Part shown: piece after piece, positions 6,476-12,080 of the stretch | How the letters are laid out: the number at the start of each line of letters is the position of its first letter | How positions within the stretch are numbered: position 1 is the first letter of the stretch | Assembly (NCBI GenBank): GCA_038254585.1 | Contig: JBBSGA010000179.1 | Span: 1 to 12,080, forward strand | Length of the DNA: 12,080 nucleotides | Source: JBBSGA01 sp038254585 | GTDB taxonomy: Bacteria > Chloroflexota > Chloroflexia > Chloroflexales > Kallotenuaceae | Direction: 5' to 3' | Position numbers and translations under genes: made by a program | Notes under the pieces: generated by a model | Seen by the model: only the letters and a program-made list of their open reading frames with translations | Databases searched by the model: none | What the model was told of the DNA's origin: nothing

Positions 6476-7369
6476 CTAATCGGCTGTGCTAATGGCGGCG
6501 ATCTCGCCCCGGCCGTGCGCCCGACCGGCTGCGATCGCTTTGCCGATTGCAGCCGATTGCGCCACTAGGCTTATCAGCCTGGGGTCCTCCTTAGCGCACC
6601 CGAGCCGCCGCGAGATTTTCAAGCTACCTTCCGCCAGCAGCTCCACTGCTGACGAGAGGAGCTGGGCATCGCTACGTGTCACAGGAATCGAGACACTGAT
6701 CGCCGCAACCACTCCTCCTGGGTAATACCAGATTGGAACCGCGACGCAGGTCAGCCCGGGGGTGTATTCTTGAGCGTCGACGGCAAAGCCACGCTCGCGA
6801 ATGGCTGCAAGCTCGTCCAGGAGTTGGTGCTCGTCGGTGATTGTGTTTGGCGTGAAGCGCGGCAGGACCCGTCCGCTGAGACGTCCAGCCAGATCCTCTT
6901 CCGCAAGATGCGCGAGCAAGACCTTTCCCAGCCCGGTGGCGTGGGCGTATAGCCGCCGTCCTACTTCAGACTGCAATCGGAGAGGATGCGAGCTGTCGAC
7001 CTTAGCTAGATAGACGTTTTCGATTCCGTCGAGGGTGGCAAGCTGAGCCGTCTCATTGATCGCGCGAACGATACTATCTAGAACTGGAAGAGCTTCCCGC
7101 ACGAGATTGTGATGGCGCAGATAAGCCTGGCTGCTTTCCCATACGCGGATTCCAAGCATGTAGCAGCGATTGGCCGGATCGAAATCGATGTATCCGCGGG
7201 CTGTGAGGACGGAAAGCAGCTCGTGGAGGCTGCTTTTCGGTAGCTGGAGCGTGGAGAGGAGCTCGGTGAAACCGAGACCCTTTGGCTCAGCGGATAGCAC
7301 CTCGATGATGTCGAGCACGCGCTCGGCAGACTTGACACGTATTTGCTTGTGTGGGGCTTCTGCTTGCAT
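6476..7369 (-). CDS. IclR-family transcriptional regulator
   Basis: This 297-residue cytoplasmic regulator should bind DNA as a dimer or tetramer and respond to a small-molecule ligand, probably the imported substrate or an intermediate. The N-terminal winged helix-turn-helix spans about 12-72 (SAERVLDIIEVL, then LQLPKSSLHELLSVLTARGYI). The IclR effector domain occupies about 85-260, with the hallmark HATGLGKVLLAHL (143-155) and TCVAVPI (207-213). The C-terminus extends about 40 residues past the usual family end and is Ala/Gly-rich. The ATG at 7367-7369 is chosen because AGGGG precedes it by 5 bases; a TTG at 7399 would add 10 residues without a good ribosome binding site. It is divergent from the enolase-fold gene and co-oriented with the importer genes. 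A perfect dyad lies 40 bases upstream of its start, suggesting autoregulation. Confidence 0.92.
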   Translation of the reverse strand: MQAEAPHKQIRVKSAERVLDIIEVLSAEPKGLGFTELLSTLQLPKSSLHELLSVLTARGYIDFDPANRCYMLGIRVWESSQAYLRHHNLVREALPVLDSIVRAINETAQLATLDGIENVYLAKVDSSHPLRLQSEVGRRLYAHATGLGKVLLAHLAEEDLAGRLSGRVLPRFTPNTITDEHQLLDELAAIRERGFAVDAQEYTPGLTCVAVPIWYYPGGVVAAISVSIPVTRSDAQLLSSAVELLAEGSLKISRRLGCAKEDPRLISLVAQSAAIGKAIAAGRAHGRGEIAAISTAD

Positions 7370-7408
7370 CGGTACCCCTGGTAACCTTTTTCCACGCAAA
7401 CATGAGAG

Positions 7409-7426
7409 TGTTCATATCTATGAACA
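7409..7426. promoter_or_regulatory. Perfect 7-4-7 inverted repeat, candidate IclR operator
   Basis: TGTTCAT-ATCT-ATGAACA is a perfect dyad in the divergent region. It falls about 15-32 bases downstream of the transcription start predicted from the minus-strand promoter at 7447-7475. That is a position where a bound repressor would block transcription of the regulator gene. AT-rich palindromes of this length are typical IclR-family sites. Binding by this protein is inferred. Confidence 0.65.
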
Positions 7427-7446
7427 GGAGTTCTGAGATGCGTACG

Positions 7447-7475
7447 AGCATACTCTCTGCTCCGTCCGCTGTCAA
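7447..7475 (-). promoter_or_regulatory. Sigma-70-type promoter for the IclR gene
   Basis: On the minus strand a perfect -35 TTGACA (complement of 7470-7475) is followed after exactly 17 bases by TATGCT (complement of 7447-7452), which matches four of six consensus positions. Transcription would start near 7440, about 70 bases ahead of the IclR ATG, placing the dyad at 7409-7426 in the early transcribed region. Confidence 0.6.
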
Positions 7476-7503
7476 GAGGGATTTTTTGCTCTCAGGCGCG
7501 CCC

Positions 7504-7531
7504 ACCGGCGACACTGGTTGTCGAAGCCGGT
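7504..7531. promoter_or_regulatory. Second dyad, adjacent to the plus-strand -10 candidate
   Basis: An inner CGACA/TGTCG pair (7509-7513 and 7519-7523, 5-base loop) is nested inside an outer ACCGG/CCGGT pair (7504-7508 and 7527-7531), with a 3-base AAG bulge on one side. It covers the possible -35 element and touches the -10 candidate of the enolase-fold operon. It could be a regulator site distinct in sequence from the 7409-7426 dyad. Confidence 0.4.
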
Positions 7532-7537
7532 TATGAT
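7508..7537 (+). promoter_or_regulatory. Candidate promoter for the enolase/creatininase/SDR operon
   Basis: GCGACA (7508-7513, four of six to TTGACA) and TATGAT (7532-7537, five of six to TATAAT) are separated by 18 bases. The predicted start near 7544 is 50 bases ahead of the ATG at 7594. The weak -35 fits a promoter that needs activation. Confidence 0.35.
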
Positions 7538-7593
7538 TAGACCACGACCAAACAGGGACTGAGCTCATGCCGTTAGCATGGAGAGGCAAGCTG

Positions 7594-8859
7594 ATGGATA
7601 CAAGGCTCCGGATCACGGGTATCGAGCGCATCGTGGTGAACGTACCGTTTACGCCGCGCTGCGAGGAGTGGAACACCCGCGAGATCGGCCAGTGGCGCAT
7701 CAGCGAGATCATCCGGCTGACGACGGATGCCCCGGATATCGTCGGCTATGGTGAGACGATCCTGCACTATACGTGGGGCCGCGTCCCCGCCGCGGCCGTC
7801 GAACGTGTCCAGGGTGGTAACCCGGCCGACTTTCTGGGCGACGACTCGCTGGGTGCCGGTCTTCAGATGGCGCTCTACGATGTGGTCGGAAAGGCCCTCG
7901 ACGTGCCCGTCTACCGGCTCTTGAATTTGCCCCGCGTGCGCGCGTGGTGCCCGATCTCCTGGTGGAACATCGACATGCCGCCAGCGGCGTTGGCCGAGGA
8001 AGCACGCGTGGCGCTGGCAAACGGCTACACGGCCTACAAAATCAAGGCGCGCCCCTGGTGGGACGTGTATGCACAGGTGGAAGCGATCGGCGAGGTAACA
8101 CCGCCGCATTTTCGCCTCGACCTCGACTGGAACAACATGCTCATTAACGCCGGCAATGCTGCCCCGGTGCTGGCGGCGCTGGACCGATATGAGCGCGTGG
8201 CGATCTACGAGTCGCCGATCATGCAGCGCGACGTCGAGGGTCATCGCCAGCTTCGGCAGAAGACGACCCGGCCCCTCGCGCTGCATTTCGGTGATCCCCC
8301 TTTCCCGATCGTCGTACGCGACGAAGTATGCGATGGCTTCGTCGTCTCGGGAGGTGTCGCCTCGATCTTGCGCCAGGGTGCGCTCGCCGGGGCGTTCGAG
8401 AAACCCTTCTGGCTGCAGATGGTCGGTACCGGCCTGACGACGGCTCTTTCGCTGCATCTCGGCGCGGTCCTGCCCTTCGCACAGTGGCCTTCGGTCAACT
8501 GCCTGAACAATTACGCCGATGATCTGCTGGTCGCGCCGATCACGGTTCGCGGCGGCTACGCGAAGGTGCCGGACGCTCCCGGCCTCGGCGTCGAGGTCGA
8601 CGAGCAAGCGCTGGCGCGCTACAAAATGGAGCCGCCCTACGAATTCCCGAAGCCGCGCCTGCTGCTCTCGGTGGTCTGGCCCGGCGGGCGTGTCGTGCAC
8701 TACGCCGACATCTGGCAGTGCTGGGCCGATGGGTGGGCGGGGAACATTCCTGCGCAGGAGCGCGGCGTCACGATGGAAGCTCATCCCGACGACGGATCTC
8801 CCGCCTGGTCCGCGCTCTTCGAGCGCGCCGGGCGCGGCCCTGTCCACGATCAACGCTGA
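7594..8859 (+). CDS. Enolase-superfamily protein, mandelate racemase/muconate lactonizing enzyme-like (probable sugar-acid dehydratase or isomerase)
   Basis: This cytoplasmic protein has 421 residues from the ATG at 7594, which follows GGAGAGG with a 7-base spacer (an ATG at 7567 adds 9 residues and has a weaker site). The layout is an N-terminal capping domain (about 1-115), then a barrel. It shows KIK at 149-151 on strand 2, DLDWN with the metal-ligand Asp at 176 or 178, YESPI with Glu206, and GDPP with Asp234 as probable third ligand. PDAPGLGVEVD at 327-337 matches the superfamily end. The strand 7 region reads WLQMVGTGLTT, where mandelate racemase has its catalytic His. Strand 6 reads GFVVSGG, without the Asp or Lys found in characterised subgroups. 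About 75 extra residues (WPGGRVVHYADIW and beyond) follow the normal end. Known members abstract a proton alpha to a carboxylate; the substrate here is unknown. It is first in an operon with a creatininase-fold hydrolase and an SDR. Confidence 0.85.
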   Translation: MDTRLRITGIERIVVNVPFTPRCEEWNTREIGQWRISEIIRLTTDAPDIVGYGETILHYTWGRVPAAAVERVQGGNPADFLGDDSLGAGLQMALYDVVGKALDVPVYRLLNLPRVRAWCPISWWNIDMPPAALAEEARVALANGYTAYKIKARPWWDVYAQVEAIGEVTPPHFRLDLDWNNMLINAGNAAPVLAALDRYERVAIYESPIMQRDVEGHRQLRQKTTRPLALHFGDPPFPIVVRDEVCDGFVVSGGVASILRQGALAGAFEKPFWLQMVGTGLTTALSLHLGAVLPFAQWPSVNCLNNYADDLLVAPITVRGGYAKVPDAPGLGVEVDEQALARYKMEPPYEFPKPRLLLSVVWPGGRVVHYADIWQCWADGWAGNIPAQERGVTMEAHPDDGSPAWSALFERAGRGPVHDQR

Positions 8860-8873
8860 AGGAGGATGCCGGT

Positions 8874-9653
8874 ATGCAGCTTGGGGAGCGATCCTGGACC
8901 GAAATCGATGCTCTGAAAGACCGCGTCGTCGTGCTCCCGCTCGGCTCGCTGGAGCAGCATGGCCGTCACCTGCCACTCCTGACCGACACAATGATCGGCA
9001 CCGAGATCGCACGCCGGGCCGAGGAGATCCTTGGTGACGAAGCTTTGTTCCTGCCCATGCTCTGGATCGGCGCGTCCGACCATCACCGCGCCTTCCCTGG
9101 AACGGTCAGCATTAGCAATGAGATCTACGTGCGCGTGCTGGTCGATATGCTCGAAAGTTTGATCGCCGCCGGATTTCGGCGCCTCTTCTTGCTCACGGCG
9201 CATGGTGGCAACGTCCTGCCGGGCGGTATGGCGATCTATGACGTCCAGCTGCGCCACCGCGACAAGCCCGACCTCTGGCTGGCCCTCAGCAGCTGGTGGC
9301 GCATCACCGGCGAGCGTCTCTCGGGACTCATCACGAGTGACCAGGAGTCCGTTACTCACGCCTGCGAGCTCGAGTCGAGTATGATCCTCCGGCTCCGTCC
9401 GGAGCTTGTCAAGCGTGAGGCGGCACGCGGCACCAACATTCCGTTCGAATCCGCCTTCTACTGCCCCGATTTCCATCGTTCGAGCCGCGTCGAAGTCCCC
9501 CACGCCTTCGAGCAGCTGAGCGCTACGGGCGCCTTCGGCCATCCCGAGACTGCTACGGCCGAACGCGGCGAGGCGCTCTTTAACGCGGCCGTCGACGAGG
9601 TCGTCGCATTTGTGCGTGAGTTCGCGACGTGGCAGGCCATCCAACCGCAGTAG
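8874..9653 (+). CDS. Creatininase-family metal-dependent amidohydrolase/hydrolase
   Basis: This 259-residue cytoplasmic enzyme has the full creatininase-family metal site. LPLGSLEQHGRHLPLLTDT (21-39) supplies Glu27, His29 and Asp38; TAHGGN (108-113) supplies His110; and HACELESSM (162-170) supplies Glu165. The family binds two divalent metals (Zn/Mn) and hydrolyses C-N or C-C bonds in small cyclic or amide substrates. Members include creatininase, MftE-type peptidases, ArfB-like deformylases and, as I recall, the inosose-opening hydrolase of the Thermotoga inositol pathway. Creatinine itself is unlikely given the sugar importer and enolase-fold neighbours; ring opening of an oxidised sugar or cyclitol is a reasonable inference. 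GGAGG precedes the ATG by 8 bases. It begins 14 bases after the preceding stop, so translation is probably coupled. Confidence 0.9.
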   Translation: MQLGERSWTEIDALKDRVVVLPLGSLEQHGRHLPLLTDTMIGTEIARRAEEILGDEALFLPMLWIGASDHHRAFPGTVSISNEIYVRVLVDMLESLIAAGFRRLFLLTAHGGNVLPGGMAIYDVQLRHRDKPDLWLALSSWWRITGERLSGLITSDQESVTHACELESSMILRLRPELVKREAARGTNIPFESAFYCPDFHRSSRVEVPHAFEQLSATGAFGHPETATAERGEALFNAAVDEVVAFVREFATWQAIQPQ

Positions 9654-9686
9654 CGTGGCCGGCTGCCGCTCAAGGAGACAGCTTCG

Positions 9687-10397
9687 ATGCGTGTGCTCGT
9701 CATCGGCGGCTCGGGTCATGTCGGCGGTCTCGTGCTGCTGCCCCTGGCCCAACAGCATACCCTGCGCATCTTCGATCTGCGCCCGCCTGCCGGCTCCCTA
9801 GGGGAGTACTTCGCGGGTGATGTGGGCGACTATGCTGCTCTCCTGAGGTCCGCCGAAGGGATGGATGCGCTGCTCTATATGGCGATGGGCAGCCAGAATT
9901 TCGAGACTGTCGAAGCCGCGATCACGGCGTACGACGTCAGCGTCAAGGGTCTCTACCTGGCCTTGCGTGCAGTGCATGAGGCGGGTATCCATCACGCCGT
10001 CTACACGAGCAGTATGTCGGTCTACGAGGATCCGGCGGGTCGTTATTTCCCTGACGAAGAGATAACCCCCGATGCGCGCCACTTCTATGGCTTCACCAAG
10101 CTCCTCGGCGAGGAGGTCTGCCGCAACGCTACGCGCGAGTGGGAGATGACGATCAACGCGCTACGCCTTTGTCTTCCCGTAGCCGAAGAGTGCTGGCTGG
10201 CCGAGACGCGCCTCGGAGCCCCTACGATCGCCACGACCGGCGGCGACGTAGCACGCGCGCTCCTCGCGGCCCTCGACTACCGTGGCGGCGGCCTCGAAGC
10301 GTTCATGATCAGCGGCGACTACGAGCAGAAGATTATGAATATGTCGAAGGCCAAACGCCTGCTCAACTGGCAGCCATCTGCTCGGCCTATCCATTGA
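9687..10397 (+). CDS. Extended-SDR NAD-dependent epimerase/dehydratase-family protein (UDP-sugar epimerase or uronate-dehydrogenase-like)
   Basis: This 236-residue Rossmann protein has GGSGHVG at 7-13, Asp30 at the end of strand 2 (NAD preference), TSSMSVY (107-113) with the catalytic Ser, and YGFTK with Tyr134 and Lys138. It ends with a short NMSKAKRLLNWQP motif (218-230) that is normal for the family's C-terminus. It is shorter than UDP-glucose 4-epimerases (about 310-340) and nearer to uronate dehydrogenases (about 265), which oxidise hexuronates to lactones. That function would fit a pathway with a dehydratase and a ring-opening hydrolase. It lacks a long C-terminal substrate domain, so a full-size nucleotide-sugar substrate is less likely. 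AAGGAG lies 9 bases ahead of the ATG. It is the last gene of the plus-strand operon, 33 bases after the creatininase-like gene. Confidence 0.86.
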   Translation: MRVLVIGGSGHVGGLVLLPLAQQHTLRIFDLRPPAGSLGEYFAGDVGDYAALLRSAEGMDALLYMAMGSQNFETVEAAITAYDVSVKGLYLALRAVHEAGIHHAVYTSSMSVYEDPAGRYFPDEEITPDARHFYGFTKLLGEEVCRNATREWEMTINALRLCLPVAEECWLAETRLGAPTIATTGGDVARALLAALDYRGGGLEAFMISGDYEQKIMNMSKAKRLLNWQPSARPIH

Positions 10398-10431
10398 CCC
10401 AGTTTTCAATCCAAGCCAAAGCTGATGCCTG

Positions 10432-10758
10432 CTATCCGGACTCGATGAGCTGCTTGACCCGTTCCCGCTGATATTCGCGTATATCTTGGAAAAGGGGGTG
10501 TCTCGGCGCGAGCCGTAGGTGGGTCAGGGAGACGACGTAGGCTTCCTTCGCACCTCGCGCCGGCGTCACGTCGCAGGCGATCCCACCCTCGTCGCCAAGA
10601 TAGAAGACGCGCTTGATGAAGAGGGGGCGATCGGTGTTGATCTTCAGCCCCTTCCCTCGTAGCGTCCTCACAAGTTGGCCTGTTGGCTTTGCAGGGATTG
10701 GTACGTGCGCCTGCATCTTGTCCATTAACTCGGCAACTTTAGTCTGGTCGTCGATCAT
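10432..10758 (-). CDS. Conserved-looking small protein of unknown function
   Basis: I do not recognise a named family for this 108-residue soluble protein. The N-terminal 35 residues (MIDDQTKVAELMDKMQAHVPIPAKP) are amphipathic. The middle contains RVFYLGDEGGIACDVTP and EAYVVSLTHLRL, two beta-rich stretches that read like a conserved core. The end, HPLFQDIREYQRERVKQLI, is a charged helix. No membrane segment, signal peptide or cysteine cluster is seen. The ATG at 10756-10758 is chosen because AAGGAG sits 8 bases upstream; a GTG two codons earlier is too close to that site and overlaps the preceding TGA. It starts 2 bases after the stop of the SWIM-type gene, so the two are co-transcribed and likely translationally coupled. 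It converges with the epimerase gene across 34 bases without a clear terminator. Confidence 0.7.
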   Translation of the reverse strand: MIDDQTKVAELMDKMQAHVPIPAKPTGQLVRTLRGKGLKINTDRPLFIKRVFYLGDEGGIACDVTPARGAKEAYVVSLTHLRLAPRHPLFQDIREYQRERVKQLIESG

Positions 10759-10760
10759 CG

Positions 10761-12080
10761 TCACAACTCCTTGATCAGCCCCATCAGCTTATACTTGCGC
10801 CCATGGGTGTCGCGCAGCCCATGAAGATATCCCTGCCAGTCCTGCTGCCGGCCGGCGGCGCGGTAGGCGTCCCGTGCGCGCTTCAACCACTCGACCGCGT
10901 GGTCGTAGTGCTTGGCATCCCCGGCGTCCATGATCCGCTCGGCCTGGGTCGTGGCAGCCTGGATCACCCAATCGGGCCGGCTTGTGATCGCCGCGTCCAT
11001 TACCCGTTCCAGCAAGCCATAGCTCGCGCTCTTCGTGACGACGGCGATGGCGTCGTCGATGAGCCCCTCGTGGAGAAACACGTCGACGGCGGCAGAGCCG
11101 TGGAACCAGTAAGCCTGTGCAGCATTCGTGCGGAGGTGGTCAAGCAGCGCTGCTTGCAGCACCAGCCATCCCTCGCCTGCCAGGTCGTGAACCTTTAGGT
11201 AGGCTGCCAGGCTAGGCGCCGATCGGAATGAAACCTCTGCCGCCCGCAGCGCCAGGTCGTGCTGTCCCAGGCCCTCGGCAAGCTCCGTTAGCCAGGCGGC
11301 GAGTGGGGCTCTCGGCTCGGCGAGGCTTAGCCCATGTTCGGAGATCCGTACCGTCTTCTCGAGCTCGCCCTGTTCGCGCAGCGCCATCGCCAGCGCCAGC
11401 GCCTCGTTCGCGGTAGTCAGGTATCGCAGTCCTTCGTCAATCGCCTCCTGCGCCCGACCCACCCGGGCCAGCATGATGGAATACTCTTTGATCTGTTCCT
11501 CGGCTTTGGCTAGGTAGAGATACTCCTGAAAGCGTCCTTGTCGCTCCAGCACCCTGAGCCGGATCGGCACCAGCTCGTCTGCGTAATCCGCGGGTTCTTC
11601 CGTCTCCGTGTCCAGTTCGGCCATCTCGCCCGTGAGCACGCGCCGGAGCGCCGGCTCGTCCCACCCCTGCTCGGCGGCTGTTTGGGCGAGTGAGAACCAA
11701 TCGTCCACGCCGTAATCGTCGGCTTCGCGCTGCCAGGCCCCCAGCTTCTTCGACCACTCGCGGCGCTCGGCAGGCGCCAGGTCGGCGACCAGCAGCGCCT
11801 CGGCCCAGGCTTTGGCCAGCTCCTCGAAGAATCCGCCAAGCTCGCCGTCCGAGTCATCGATCTCATACCAGCTCTTCGTGTATTCGTCGGTGATCGCCTC
11901 GAGCAGCGCCAGCGCGTTGCGCCCGTCGCCTCCTTCGGCAAAGCGCTGTGCCTGACTCAGCACCTCGCTCACTTGCTCGACGGCACCGCTCGCGTATCCA
12001 TAATCATAGTCGTAGCGCGACGGGCGCAGGATCGCGCGGATCTGCCGCCGGATGGGCTGAGGGTCGACCGGCGTGTGGCG
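10761..12080 (-). CDS. C-terminal part of a SWIM zinc-finger-type protein with helical repeats (partial, runs off the window)
   Basis: The frame is open to the right edge, so at least 439 residues are present and the true start is outside. The GTG at 11970-11972 is internal, because 36 further codons upstream (RHTPVDPQPIRRQIRAIL...) stay open and read as family sequence. The visible part is acidic and all-helical: DDSDGELGGFFEELAKAWAEALLVADL near the start, DDYGVDDWFSLAQTAAEQGW after it, then TPR-like helical hairpins to the end. It closes with WQGYLHGLRDTHGRKYKLMGLIKEL-type sequence. This order is what I recall for the region following the CxCx(n)CxH SWIM finger in Chloroflexota and actinobacterial SWIM proteins; the finger itself should be encoded just beyond 12080. 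Such proteins often neighbour SNF2-type helicases and may be nucleic-acid-binding scaffolds. The gene ends 2 bases before the 108-residue gene. Confidence 0.75.
   Translation of the reverse strand, partial: RHTPVDPQPIRRQIRAILRPSRYDYDYGYASGAVEQVSEVLSQAQRFAEGGDGRNALALLEAITDEYTKSWYEIDDSDGELGGFFEELAKAWAEALLVADLAPAERREWSKKLGAWQREADDYGVDDWFSLAQTAAEQGWDEPALRRVLTGEMAELDTETEEPADYADELVPIRLRVLERQGRFQEYLYLAKAEEQIKEYSIMLARVGRAQEAIDEGLRYLTTANEALALAMALREQGELEKTVRISEHGLSLAEPRAPLAAWLTELAEGLGQHDLALRAAEVSFRSAPSLAAYLKVHDLAGEGWLVLQAALLDHLRTNAAQAYWFHGSAAVDVFLHEGLIDDAIAVVTKSASYGLLERVMDAAITSRPDWVIQAATTQAERIMDAGDAKHYDHAVEWLKRARDAYRAAGRQQDWQGYLHGLRDTHGRKYKLMGLIKEL

Noticed and set aside
7370..7399. TTG at 7399 as the start of the IclR gene
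   Set aside because: It adds 10 residues without a clear ribosome binding site; AGGGG precedes the ATG at 7367-7369.
7573..9012. Long minus-strand open frame (479 codons) opposite the enolase-fold gene
   Set aside because: It is a composition shadow rich in Arg, His, Asp and Val with no recognisable domain. The plus strand encodes conserved superfamily motifs with proper ribosome binding sites.
8850..9758. 302-codon minus-strand frame opposite the creatininase-like gene
   Set aside because: It is a shadow of the plus-strand gene, which contains the complete metal-binding motif set.
1..12080. CRISPR arrays, tRNA or rRNA genes, prophage or defence modules
   Set aside because: No regularly spaced direct repeats, cloverleaf-like sequence, rRNA-like blocks, or phage or defence protein motifs were seen on reading both strands by eye.

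Overview
The window is a GC-rich accessory-metabolism segment. It looks like a chromosome piece from a Chloroflexota bacterium (Thermomicrobia, Ktedonobacteria or Roseiflexus-like). This is inferred from three things: a predicted-ATPase/TPR protein of a kind abundant there, a SWIM-type protein with the C-terminal half typical of that phylum and of actinobacteria, and a sugar ABC importer whose binding protein is a Tat-type lipoprotein. No rRNA, tRNA or CRISPR array is present, so the taxonomy is a guess from protein style.

Layout. (1) Bases 1-~142 hold the right end of what looks like an IS200/IS605-family element: the last 27 codons of a TnpA-like protein, then two perfect hairpins. (2) Directly abutting it is a STAND ATPase/TPR regulator gene that has lost its N-terminal half, including the P-loop; the break coincides with the IS end. 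(3) On the minus strand from 7369 to 1973 lie, in transcription order, an IclR-family regulator, a Tat/lipoprotein solute-binding protein, two CUT1 permeases (MalF-like and MalG-like) and an NAD-type short-chain dehydrogenase. (4) Divergently on the plus strand, 7594-10397, lie an enolase-superfamily (mandelate racemase-like) protein, a creatininase-family metal hydrolase and an extended-SDR sugar-nucleotide/uronate-type dehydrogenase or epimerase, with 14- and 33-base gaps. (5) Convergent to these, a 108-residue protein of unknown function lies 2 bases downstream of a SWIM-type protein that runs off the right edge.

Regions 3 and 4 together read as one carbohydrate-utilisation locus. An imported sugar, sugar acid or cyclic polyol would be oxidised by the two SDRs, dehydrated or isomerised by the enolase-fold enzyme, and opened by the creatininase-fold hydrolase, under control of the IclR protein. 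No ATP-binding subunit is present, so the importer must borrow one encoded elsewhere, as many CUT1 systems do. The divergent intergenic region (7370-7593) contains a near-ideal minus-strand promoter, a perfect 7-4-7 dyad just downstream of its predicted start (a good IclR operator candidate), and a second dyad against a plus-strand promoter candidate. The substrate cannot be read from the sequence.

The observations most worth checking are the IS/STAND junction, a 28-base perfect palindrome spanning the stop codon of the first permease, the unusual active site and C-terminal extension of the enolase-fold protein, and the unassigned pathway as a whole.
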